NCBI GenBank assembly: GCA_035048495.1
Contig: CM068544.1
Location: 48,075,893 to 48,139,892 of the forward strand
Reading direction: 5' to 3'
DNA length: 64,000 nt
Origin: Euptelea pleiosperma
Taxonomy: Eukaryota > Streptophyta > Magnoliopsida > Ranunculales > Eupteleaceae
This document shows, one piece after another, positions 43,305 to 54,200 of this stretch (positions are counted from its first letter, which is position 1; every line of letters starts with the position of its first letter). The position numbers and the translations under genes are program-made. The notes under the pieces are model-generated. The model was not told where the DNA came from. It did not search any database and was given only the letters and a program-made list of their open reading frames with translations.

Positions 43305-46300
43305 ATGAGATTTTTACTCTTCTCATGGCTCCTCTTAATCTCCTTACTCTCGCTTCTCTTCGACACTCGGGCTTATGGGCAGTGCCTCGATGATCAGAAA
43401 TCGTCTTTGCTCCAATTGAAGCAGAACTTCAATTTCTCTCGTTCTGTTGCTTCTGCTACGTCAAGGCTTGCAACTTGGAATTCAACCACTGATTGCTGCA
43501 AGTGGAAAGGTGTCACCTGCGACACAGCTGGACATGTTACCCAGCTCGACCTCAACAGCGAATTAATTTATGGTGGAGTTCACAATTGGAGCAGTCTCTT
43601 TGAGCTTCGGTACCTCCAACGCTTGAATTTGGCTTACAACAACTTCAATTCTACACCAATTCCATCTGGGTTTGACCGCCTCTCTTCTACTTTGACGCAT
43701 CTCAATCTCTCCAACTCGGGCTTCGGTGGGCAAATTCCGATTGACATCTCACGTTTGACAAGGTTGGTTTCACTTGATCTCTCTACCCAATTCCCTGGAC
43801 CGACTCCGTTGAAACTCGATGATCCAGATCTCAGAACACTTGTTCGAGACTTGTCGGAATTGAGAGAACTCCGTCTCGATGGCATAAATATATCAGCGCA
43901 GAGGAGCGAGTGGTGCCAGGTCTTGTCCTCTGCTTTAACAAATCTGCGAGTTTTGAGTTTGTCTAATTGTTATCTTTCAGGTCCTTTTCATTCCTCTCTT
44001 TTAGAGCTTAAATACCTCTCTGAACTTCGACTCGACCAAAACAATATCTCTGCTGAAGTACCGGATTTCTTTGTGAATTTCTCAAGCTTGACTTCCCTGC
44101 GTCTCACTTCTAGTGGCTTGTATGGAAAAGTCCCAGAAAACATTTTCCAGTTACCGACGCTAAAGAGTCTCGACGTAGCAAACAACCTGCTTCTTCATGG
44201 TTCGTTGCCGGAATTTCCTCATAACGGATCTCTTCAGAGCTTGGTACTGTCTGACACGAATTTCTCCGGGCCTTTGCCGGATTCTATTGGTAATCTCAAA
44301 TTCTTATCCAAATTAGAGCTTGCACGTTGCAGCTTCAATGGATCAATCCCACCTTCGATTGCCAATCTGAGCCAACTCCTTTATTTAGACCTTTCATCCA
44401 ACAGTTTCACTGGTCCAATTCCATCATTGAGTTTGTCTGAAAATCTAACCCAAATAAACCTTGCCCGTAATCGTTTAACAGGTTCACTTTTTTCCTCTCA
44501 TTGGAACAGGCTTCTGAACCTTGTAAATCTCAACGTAAGGAACAATTCACTCAATGGGACAATCCCGTCAGCTCTGTTCACCCTCACAGCATTGCAGAAG
44601 TTAGAGCTTGCCCACAACCAATTCACCGGTCAACTTGTCGAGTTTTCTAATGGTTCATCTTCTCAGTTGGATACCCTTGATTTGAGTAGCAATAAGTTGG
44701 AAGGGCCTATTCCCATGTCAATCTTTGAAGTTTCCCGTCTCAAAATTCTCACACTTTCTTCAAACTACTTCAATGGCACCATAAGGCTAGATAAGTTTCA
44801 TCACTTCAGTAACTTATCAAGTCTCGATCTTTCAGAAAACAACTTGACGGTCGATGCCACCGGTACTAACTCTACTTTGCTCCCCCAGTTTGGCACATTG
44901 AAATTGCGATCTTGCCACCTGAAAGTATTCCCTGATTTCTTGAGAAACCAATCAATGTTGGCCACTCTAGACCTTTCTAACAACCAAATCAGTGGGCCAA
45001 TACCCAACTGGATTTGGCAGATTGGCAGTACGACTCTCGCTCACTTAAATCTTTCTCATAATTTACTGTAGGATCTGCAACGACCTTTGCCAGATCTTAG
45101 TTCGAGTCAATTGGCCTTCTTGGACCTTCATTCCAACCAGCTCCAAGGACCAATCCCGATTCTGCCACCATTCGCTAGCGTTTTGGATTTCTCAGACAAC
45201 AACTTCACCTCTACTATCCCTCCTAACATCTCTTCTTACCTCAAAATCACTATTTTCTTCTCTCTTTCGGGCAATAAACTCTCTGGAGAAATCCCTACCT
45301 CGATATGCAATGCTAGTAATCTTCAAGTTCTTGATCTGTCTAACAATACCTTGAGTGGCGTGATCCCCTCATGTTTGGGTGGAATCACAACCCTCGGGGT
45401 ACTGAATCTACGAGGAAACAACTTTCATGGAACTATGCCAGAGATGTCTCCAGACAAGAATTGTGGTCTGAGGACGCTTGATCTCAATGGGAACAGGTTC
45501 GAAGGCAACGTGTCAAGAACGCTGGCTAATTGCACAATGCTAGAGGTTCTAGACCTTGGGAACAATCAAATATATGATACATTTCCATTCTGGCTGGGGA
45601 GTCTTTCCAATTTGCGGGTCCTTGTTTTGCGATCCAACAGGTTCCATGGCACAATTGACAATCCAGGACCCAACAACACCTTCCCGATGCTGCAAATTGT
45701 TGACCTCTCTTCCAACAAATTTGCAGGTAAACTTCCTTCGGGATGCTTCGTGAAGTGGAAAGGAACGATGGATGAAGAGCAGTCAAAGTTCAAGCAACAG
45801 ACTCTTGAGATTTGGGTTCTTAGAACTTACTTCATTGTATTATCAAGATGCAGTGACGGTTACAATCAAAGGGCTAGAAATGAAGCTGGTGAAGATCCTA
45901 ACCGTCTTCACCTCCATTGACTTGTCAAACAACAGATTCGAAGGAGAAATCCCAAATGTAATAGGAAATCTCACGTCACTCTATGTTCTCAACTTGTCAC
46001 GCAATGCTCTCACAGGCCAAATCCCGTCATCTTTGGGGAACATGAAACAGCTCGAGTCAGTAGACCTCTCGAATAACAATCTGAATGGACAGATCCCTTT
46101 GCAGTTAACAGCGCTGACATTCCTTTCGGTCTTAAACCTCTCAAACAACCAACTTACAGGGATGATTCCAGTAGGCACTCAAATTCAATCGTTTTCAGAA
46201 GCTTCCTTCAATGGTAACCCAGGATTATGCGGGGCACCCTTGCCAAAATGCTCTGAAACTAAAGCTGAGGTGCCACCTTCACCACCGTCTTCAAAATCTG

Positions 46301-46458
46301 TGGATCATATTAATTTGCAGCTCATTTTGGCAGCATTAGGATCTGGGGTAGGATTTGGAATGGCTATTTGTCTGTTTACGTTTTGGGACACCCGGAGATC
46401 ACGGACCCAACCTTTCCGACGCCATTACCATTTGCGTGCGTCCATAAAGGTGAAATAG
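43305..46458 (+). pseudogene. Ve1-like LRR receptor-like protein, disrupted
   Basis: A single-exon gene for a cell-surface LRR receptor without a kinase, related to tomato Ve1-type verticillium resistance proteins. In order it shows a signal peptide (residues about 1-25), the N-terminal cap (CLDDQKSSLLQLK, then DCCKWKGVTCD), about 30 LRRs with N-glycosylation sites, the island region around SKFKQQT, the late LRRs after YYQDAVTVTIKGLEM, the C-terminal cap (GNPGLCGAPLPKC), a membrane segment (LQLILAALGSGVGFG..) and a short basic tail. Two lesions: an in-frame TAG at 45069-45071 after LNLSHNLL, after which the same frame resumes, and a +1 shift near 45805-45809 (frame of 45087-45806 to frame of 45808-46458). 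Every other domain is intact, so inactivation is recent or reflects sequence error. Confidence 0.9.
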
Positions 46459-46944
46459 TCTTTTTCGTTAAGTTCATTTACTCCGAGGGTAATAAATGTC
46501 GAAGCATAAGAAATGTTCCACTATTTTTAGTTCAAATCCATTATCTATATAACAAAACAGGGAAGTTGTCTCCCCCTCTTATATGCTTCAACAAAGAAGG
46601 GCCAAGACCTTATCTCCAAAATAGTCTGGATCTCAGCCACTCACACCCGATTTTTGGCAAACGCTTTGTTGGAGAGTGTCGTGGGCACAGGCCATCCCAC
46701 TATCTATATAACAAAATAGGACAGTTGTCTCCCCCTCTTATCCGGCTTCATAAAGGATGGCTGAGATCTTACCACACCAAATGGACGGTGGATCTCAGCC
46801 ACTCACACCCAATTTTGACAAACGCTTTCTCGATGAGTGCCGTGGGCACGGGTCACCTACTATTTACCTACATATAATGAATGAAATGGGTTGGATTTAC
46901 ATATAGCCCGAGGGTCAGGCTCAGGAGCCCCACTTTTTATGCCT

Positions 46945-47105
46945 CAAAAGGGGTGTTACCGTTAAAACGGATTGAAATGGCCAGGGGTAAAAAATGAAAA
47001 AAATGGATTTTAATAATTTTAATGGAAAAAAGTGGTGCTGAAATTCAAATTTTAAAATTTAAAATTTGAAAATTAATAATTAAAAAAAATTAGAATTTAA
47101 CATAA
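46945..47105. mobile_element. hAT-type MITE fragment, CCGTTAAAACGG subfamily
   Basis: Contains GTTACCGTTAAAACGGATTG, GGCCAGGGG and the CTGAAATTCAAATTTTAAAA core shared with 59822-60097 and 61278-61626. Both termini are missing. Confidence 0.6.
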
Positions 47106-47399
47106 ATTTAATAGTTTGCATATACCCCTCTTATCTTATATGGCTTCAATAATAAGTAGCTGAGATCCACTATGCTTCACATCGATAGCTGAGATTAACT
47201 CCCACTCGATTTTGACAAACACTTTGTTGGAAAGTGCCGCGGAAACAGGCCACCCACGCATATATCAAGACAACTCAGTTGTATTCTCTAATCGTATCCA
47301 TCCATCTGATGTGGACGGTTAGATAAAGAGTGGTTGAGATCAAATCCATCGATCTAATGTGGACAGTTAGATTTCAGCAACTCAATCCGCCTCATTTGA

Positions 47400-47545
47400 C
47401 CTCAATTTATTCAAAATTTAAATTTCAACACCGTTATTTTTTGTTATTTCTGTTATTTTCTTATTTCTCCCGCTGTGCGTTACAATCTGTTATAACAGCC
47501 GATATAATGGAAAAAATGGTAACGCCCCAGTCTGTTATACCTGTT
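47400..47545. mobile_element. hAT-type MITE fragment, CCGTTATAACGG subfamily, reverse
   Basis: Reads in reverse as GGTATAACAGACTGGGGCGT, CTGTTATAACAG and the GTAACGCACAG..GGG block of the 8322 copy. The right half and both termini are lost. Confidence 0.6.
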
Positions 47546-47844
47546 TGAGTGGCGAAGGCACCCAATTTTGCAAACGCTTTTGTCAGAGATCAGTGCTGTG
47601 GGCATGGGCCATTTACTATTCTATATAACAAAACACATTGGTTGTCTCCCTACTTATACCTCCTCTTATAAGCATCAACAAAGAAGGGCCGAGTCTAATC
47701 CTCCCCAAATGGACGGTGGAGCTCCACCACTCACCTGATTTTGGCAAATTCTTTATTGAGGAGTGCTGATGGCACAGGGAACCCACTAGTTCAAAACAAG
47801 AGTAAACCTTGCTCACACCATGCCGTGAGCGAAGCCGATCACAA

Positions 47845-48170
47845 CCCACAATATGAGGCACGCGTCACACTCTTAGAGGGAGGCGCTGACCGTATTGATG
47901 TTTGGTCAGTCCCTCGGTGGACCTGTAAACCAAAAAGCAGCCTGATTAGTGATTTACAACCTTTGGATCTTTGCACCCAAAGAACACTCAATAATGCTCA
48001 AATTCTTACGGTTAAAATCAACCCATGAAAATAATTTCAATCCAACGCTTAGAAATCACTGATCAAGTTTATTTTTGGTTTGTAGGTTCACCTAGTGATT
48101 GGCGAAACATCCATACGGTCAGCATCCACTAAGAGTGTGCCACATAGCTTGTATTGTGGGATGCGATCGG
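47845..48170. repeat. Inverted-repeat family 2 copy with long termini
   Basis: Outer ends pair: left AGCCGATCACAACCCACAAT, right in reverse AGCCGATCGCATCCCACAAT. Inside are GCCTGATTAGTGATTT, AGAAATCACTGATCAAG and CATCCATACGGTCAGC. Confidence 0.72.
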
Positions 48171-48174
48171 CTTA

Positions 48175-49613
48175 ATTAACAACATGTGCATCCCGCATGC
48201 CCTCCACTACTTAATAATTGTAAGTGCTGTTTCGAAAAATTTGTGAAACCAAGCGATTTCTACACTAAAAAAAAAAAAAAAAGAAAAGAAGAAAGAAAGA
48301 AGAAGAGAGGAAGGAAATATGGATTTCTACGAGTTACACTTAAAATTATGGTAGCCAAGCAATCACATTCAAACTTCAAACAGAAATTCAGGTAAAATCA
48401 CCACCTGCAGCGTATAATTATATCAATCATATATAAGGTTCACATCGACGAGTTGGTGAGCTCGAGCCATGTCTATAGTCTTTGGCACTTTATAACCAAG
48501 GTTTAAAATATCATTTCGTCTCGTTGTTTCAAAAACTAGCTATGACACTTTCACTAGCTAGAAGATCGTCTGTTCCAATGCGGTAGGCGGGTGTGGAGCA
48601 TTTGAAGATAAGGAGGGAGACAGTTATAGCATCATCATGTCCATCAAAGTGATATGTATCAGTGGTCTAAGCAATATAACAAGTGCATGGATTTATTGTC
48701 CGAGAATTTTGTTTTTAGGACATGTTGGACAAAAGAGATTAGTTTGTTGTGCACCGTTCTTCTTGATGTAGAACGGGTTGGGAAGAGTTCATGAATCAAT
48801 TCGAGACAAAGAAATCCAATTGAGAGCCTAAAAGTCCATAATAAAGGGGATTCAAAATCCATAACTCCGAATTGGGTGAATCATATATGCAAATTCAAGC
48901 TCCCAACAAGATCTACAGAACTAAAAAAGGTGAACTCTCTCAGCCCAATGGATTTAAGCCAATTTCCATCGTTTAAGGGGTCAAAGTACCATTTGAAGGT
49001 CAAACTTACTATTTTCAGTAATTTACTAATTTTAAGGTTAGGTTGAAGGTTTTGGCTGAAATAGGGAAGACTTCTATTTTGGATAAGTTTACTATTTCGG
49101 GAAATTTCTAATTTAGTTGCTTTTTATTTAGTCAATTATTTTTTCTATAAAAATAGGTTGTAATGGGACAAAATTATCCGTGGAAGTTTTTTTTTTTTAA
49201 TTCTATTGCTTATTTCTCCTTGTGGATTCAATGCTTTTGTTCGGTTGAAGATGATGATGTTCTCCCTTGCACGATTTCGTGATTAACTTCATGCTACCGC
49301 TACATCACTTCTCGCCTTCCATCTTGTAGCTGTTTTTTTTGGAATGATATTATACTTATTAAAAAAAAGTCTACACCTCTCGTTCCGTCACCGTAGTCCA
49401 ACTATAGGTGACCTTCTAAGATCACCCAAAAGCAAAAGAACCCAACGACTTGGGAGCAAGTTTGGAGGTTGAAATGGTGAAGCACCTTGAGTAAAGAGGC
49501 TCATAGATTTGTCTTTGCTTATCAAGAAGAAAAAAAAGAGGGAACTTTTGACATACCCTTTCATGTTTTCTTTGAAATTGACATACCCCCTTCAATTCGA
49601 AAAGGTTGATTTA
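48175..49613. other. Intergenic, nothing recognised
   Basis: A purine-rich run (48268-48318) of A and GAA-type units is present. At 48499 CCAAGGTTTAAAATATC looks like a lone hAT-type terminus. At 49330-49368 a TTATACTTATTAAAAAAAAG end resembles a LINE tail, but neither could be paired. Confidence 0.4.
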
Positions 49614-50106
49614 GGGCCTGTTTGGTACGTGAGAAAAAGAGCTCCGACGGCAAATATTATCTTGACTAAATATTTGCTCATAGCAATATATTAACAATGT
49701 TTGGTACGTGTACGAGCTAGCTCACTTCAGCTTACTTCATTTTCTTTCAATTTGTGTGGGTTCCACATATCAAAGTAAGTCAAAAATAGGTTGGGTCAGT
49801 GCAGGAACCACATATTATGTCAAAGAATAAAAAAAAAAAAAATCATTTTTATCTTTTTATATATTAAAAAAATAATTTTTATTGAAAATAGTGATTTTCC
49901 GGTGAGAAAATAAAATCTTCTCACCAAGGCATAATCGGCGTGAAAATATTTTCACAGGGGGGGGGGGGGGGGGGGGGGTGATCAAATGTTTTCCCGCCGC
50001 GGAGGGCAAATATGTGGGCCCGGCTAAATATTCGCCAAGGGCGGATGGCTACCAAACACAGCCGGGAGAATATTTGCGCAGCTAAATATTTTATTTGCAC
50101 AGGCCC
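49614..50106. mobile_element. Tourist-like (PIF/Harbinger) MITE containing a G tract
   Basis: The left end is GGGCCTGTTTGGTACG and the right end, in reverse, is GGGCCTGTGCAAATAAAATA. TTA lies on both sides (49611-49613, 50107-50109). An inner CTACCAAACACAGCC pairs with the left GGCCTGTTTGGTAC. A run of 22 G bases sits at 49957-49978. Non-coding. Confidence 0.65.
49957..49978 (+). repeat. Poly(G) tract of 22
   Basis: Twenty-two consecutive G bases inside the Tourist-like MITE. Such runs are rare in plant nuclear DNA and error-prone in sequencing, so the exact length is doubtful. Confidence 0.6.
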
Positions 50107-50109
50107 TTA

Positions 50110-50419
50110 ATCTCTCATATTTTTTTTCTTCTGTCATTGACCATCGTTGACCCAACTTGACTAACGATTTTTTTAAAAGACGAAAATGCCACTTTCTTCA
50201 ACTTTAGATCACAAGAACACATGGATTTTGGCCGAAACCCTAACTCTAAATCAAGTGGTTGTGGTGCTGGCCACCCTATCACTAGGGACTAACCTACTGG
50301 AGATCAATCTCGTCTAACCCTAAAAATACAATATTTTGTGTCCAAAAGCAAGGGTCTGTCGACTCTGTCCAGCCCAAAATACTAGGGCGCCCAAGCCTGG
50401 ACAGATTATATAACATTAT
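50110..50419. other. Intergenic, nothing recognised
   Basis: No reading frame or inverted repeat with recognisable ends was seen. Confidence 0.4.
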
Positions 50420-50665
50420 AACTAGTTAGCAATTTCCCGTTTAACATGCGTATGGAACGTATTAAATGCATATTATACAAGAATTATTGAACAAATTGAT
50501 TTTTAAATGTGAAAAAAAAACATTATTTTTAAATTTTAACACTTTAATTTATTCTTTTTCAAAATTTTAAACATATTTTCGAATGACAAATCCGAATAAT
50601 GCTCTGAACTTTTTATGTCGCATATTTATGCGGTATGCCGAATTGCTAACTAGGCATCAGAACTT
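50420..50665. repeat. Compact copy of AT-rich repeat family 3
   Basis: Ends are inverted: left CTAGTTAGCAATTTCCCG, right in reverse CTAGTTAGCAATTCGGC. The interior matches the interrupted copy at 13770-14950. About 245 bp, non-coding. The superfamily is not determined. Confidence 0.65.
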
Positions 50666-51230
50666 ATCTTCGAACTGGGCCTAAGCTCGGATCCTGGGCT
50701 CCTATTTCTACAGATGCAGCTCAAGACTAAGCCCACATTGATCTATTTTGTGAACTTTATAAAAAAATAAAATAATAATAATTCAAACTTGATGCAATCA
50801 AGACCCAGCCAGATCTGCATCGATTCGTTGACGCGGACAATCCATGAAGAAATCAACCCTAAAAGGATGATACAAGAACGACGAATCAAACCTTAAAAAA
50901 ACACTAGTGGTCGTCTTGATCACAACGTTCGTCATCAATCGGACATGTTTGGTTTGAACCGGCGGATGTCTGTGTAGACCGGTGAATTTGTAACGGCTCT
51001 TGGAAAGTTACTTGAACTTTTGAAGTGTCATATGGGCCCGTATTCTGTATCGTCCAACTCAGTCTCCCGACTCTCCCTTAAATTCCATTATCGGGCCGAT
51101 ATTCTGTATCAGTTTTCTACGCTGGGTTCGAAGTCGAACCCGTGACTTCTGGCGTGACGGACCTGGACCGTCGTATAAACTGAAAGTTGTCTTCTCTCTC
51201 ACACACAAATATTGGAGACATTGCTGGTTC
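50666..51230 (+). promoter_or_regulatory. Region upstream of ALG11
   Basis: No gene is recognised. GGGCC-containing sites occur near 51033 (ATGGGCCCGTATTCTGTATC) and 51093 (CGGGCCGATATTCTGTATC), a near-repeat of about 20 bp within 200 bp of the start codon. TGGGCC motifs are common in promoters of plant housekeeping genes. Confidence 0.4.
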
Positions 51231-54200
51231 ATGGCGATTAAGGTTTTGTTATGGGTGCTGATATCTGCTGTCTCTGCTACAGTTTTGAGCTTTCTTTCGG
51301 TTGTGATCAAAGGGAGGAATAACAGAAAATGAGCCGTTGGGTTTTTCCACCCGTACACCAACGATGGTGGAGGTGGAGAGAGGGTGCTCTGGTGCGCTGT
51401 CGAAGCCATCCAAGAAGAAAATCCCAATCTTGATTGCGTCATCTACACCGGCGACCACGATGCTTCTCCAGAAAGCTTGATGAGTCGAGCCACCGATCGA
51501 TTTGGGGTCAAGCTTCTTCACCCACCTCAGGTAGCATAACCAGAGTAATAGATAAACTTTTTTTTTTTTTTTATGTTTTTTTTATTATTTTTATGATTAT
51601 TAGATGATGTATTCTCATGTCTAGCTTGATTTATGTTCCTTTTTTTATGAAATGGGTTTTGTTAATTTGGTTTTTATTTTACTAAGATTAAGGAACTGTA
51701 TTTTCGTTAATTGGGTTATAATTAAAATATTAATACTTAACATTCCCTATTGACTTGGGTTTGTAGAATCAAGCACCGATACCTTCCTAACAATCCAACT
51801 AGAAATATTTATGGACCTATCATCATGGCCTCGGCGATGTGTTCAACAAATCATTCCTAAATCCATAATGTGAGGGAGAATAGCAGGAACGATTATCATA
51901 AAAAAAAAAGAAGGGAGAATAGCAAAAACGAAATGCTACTTCTCTAAGATGAATTGGCATCTATCACATCATGGTAGTTACAAAATGTGCACTACTAACA
52001 TTTTAATTGGCATGCTCATGGAAAATGATATTGTAAGTAAAATGTGCATTACTAACATTTTAATTAAATAGAGGGGTCAGAAAAGTGATCCCAAAACCAT
52101 GGTAGTTACAAAATACACATTGTCAGAAACAATTCGGTAACATGTTTGAAGAACCAGGTAGCATCATAGCAGCAATCAACAGGAGAAACTTTATAGGTTT
52201 TCTACGAATCAAAAGTTAAATTTGAAATTAAAAAAAAAACTGTGTTTTGAGATCTATACAATGTTTGGCTCACCATCCTCTCTTAGAACCCATGGATGAG
52301 CTGTTGTGGCTGGCGACAGCCGTGGGGTTGTATTGGGTGAGTCACTTTCACTCCAATTTGTTCGAGGAAACTTCATTAAATACTAGCGGCATGTTGATCG
52401 TTCAACCTGTTTTATTTATTAACTCAAATATGATTGAGTTAGGAGTATTATGGTATTTTTACATTATGTTATGTACTTAAGTGATGTATATGCACAAATG
52501 AGGAGGCCGAACTAGCTAAGTTCAACTCTCTCTATTTCTTTCCTGTCTTCTCTTCTTATTCTCTATACTTATCCATCTTCTCTAACTTTACATGGTATTA
52601 GAGCAACTCTAATATGTGAACGGTACTGCGAACAGTGCCGTGAACAATACCGTGACAGTGCCATAGCCCAAATCTCTTTCTCTTTTCTTATTTTTTTCCT
52701 TTGTTCTTTCCTGGAAGATAATTTCTAAAGGTGTCATAGGTTTGGATTTTGATCTAAGCCTTGGGACAACTAGGGTTTTGATTTCTAGGAGTGCCGCAAG
52801 CTAGGGTTTGTGTTTTAAGGCTGTCACAAGCCTTAGAGTAAGTTGTTGTTGCTGGATTATGGTGTTGCAGCCCATGAAGTAGTGATTTGTTGTTGTGTTC
52901 TTGATATTGAAGTCCCTTGAGTGATGGTTTGTTAGTGGTTTTTATATTAGTATGTTACAACTTCTGAAGTTGTGATTTGATTCTTTCACAAGGTTAGTGT
53001 GACTAGGGTTGTCAACAGATAAATAAAGCATATCCGAAGCCGAAAAAAAATCCACGATCCGAATTCGATATCCAACGGATATTTTGAATCAATATCCGAA
53101 TTCGAATCCGATTAACTTATCTAATATCCGATAAGCAAATCAAATATATATAATAAATTGTCATTATATTTGTATATATTATTATATATAATATAATCTA
53201 TTATATATAGCTATAATTATTTTATTTATTATAATAATTATATTTATATAATACGTCGGATCAGATATTATGGAATTGGATATATCAATATCCGAATCCA
53301 TATCTGAAAAGTATTCGAATATAAAAAATTATCTGAATCCGATATCTGAAATTTTCGAATAATATCTGATTATTCGAATACAGGTTCGAATTTTCGACTA
53401 TCCATTGACACCCTTAAGTGTGACATTTATGTTGGCTAAAGTCATCTTCGATGTAGTTGGTTGAGTTGTTTGGCTTTGATGGCTACTTCTAGTGATGTTA
53501 AAATCCCTATTTGTGGTATCTGAGATGGGGTTAGAGCCCAGATTATATTTGTTAAATTACATGGTAAAAATTACATGTTATGGTGACAATCGATTAAAGT
53601 TTTTTTTGTGCAAAGAAGAAACTTAAAATATATTACTGATGATCCTCCATATTAAGGTGATAGTGGGTATGATGATTGGTTGATGTGAAAGTTCCCTAGT
53701 GATGACCTGGCTATGGAATTGTATGGAGCAGTTCATCTACACAAATGTGATGTTTCTGACACTGTTAAACAGGTTTGGAACGTAGTAAATGAAATGTATT
53801 CAAAGGATCGGAATGTGCCTAGAATTTATCAATTGTTCGAGTCAATGTTCAATATGAAACAAGGTGACAAATCTCTTTGTGAGTATTGTAGCAATCTTTG
53901 AGGTATGTGGGAAGAGTTGCAGATGTATCAACTCCTCACTACTGATATAGAAGTGCAGAAATGTCAGAAAGCAGAGTTCCAAGTTGACTTGTTTCTCTCA
54001 GGTCTAAATTCCGAGTTTCATTCAATCAAGTGACAAATTCTGGCTAGCAAATCTCTCCCTAATCTCAACAATGGGTATGTTAAGATTGTAGAGAGCATCT
54101 CTACGGGTACAAACTTCAAGAACTGGTAGTTCCAAAGAGAATTCAGCCCTTCTATCTTTTGGTGGTCGTCTGAGTGGTTTTGACATTCGTGGTAATTTTC

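Larger units (their letters stand above)
46530..47790. repeat. Dispersed tandem array, about 160-170-bp units
   Basis: Four diverged units share TCTATATAACAAAA, GTTGTCTCCC, CTTCA..AAAG, GATCTCAGCCACTCACACCC, ATTTTG.CAAACGCTTT and GTGCCGTGGGCAC. They lie at about 46530-46700, 46700-46865, 47125-47255 and 47555-47790. Fragments of hAT-type MITEs (46945-47105, 47400-47545) separate the later units. No coding capacity is seen. Confidence 0.7.
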
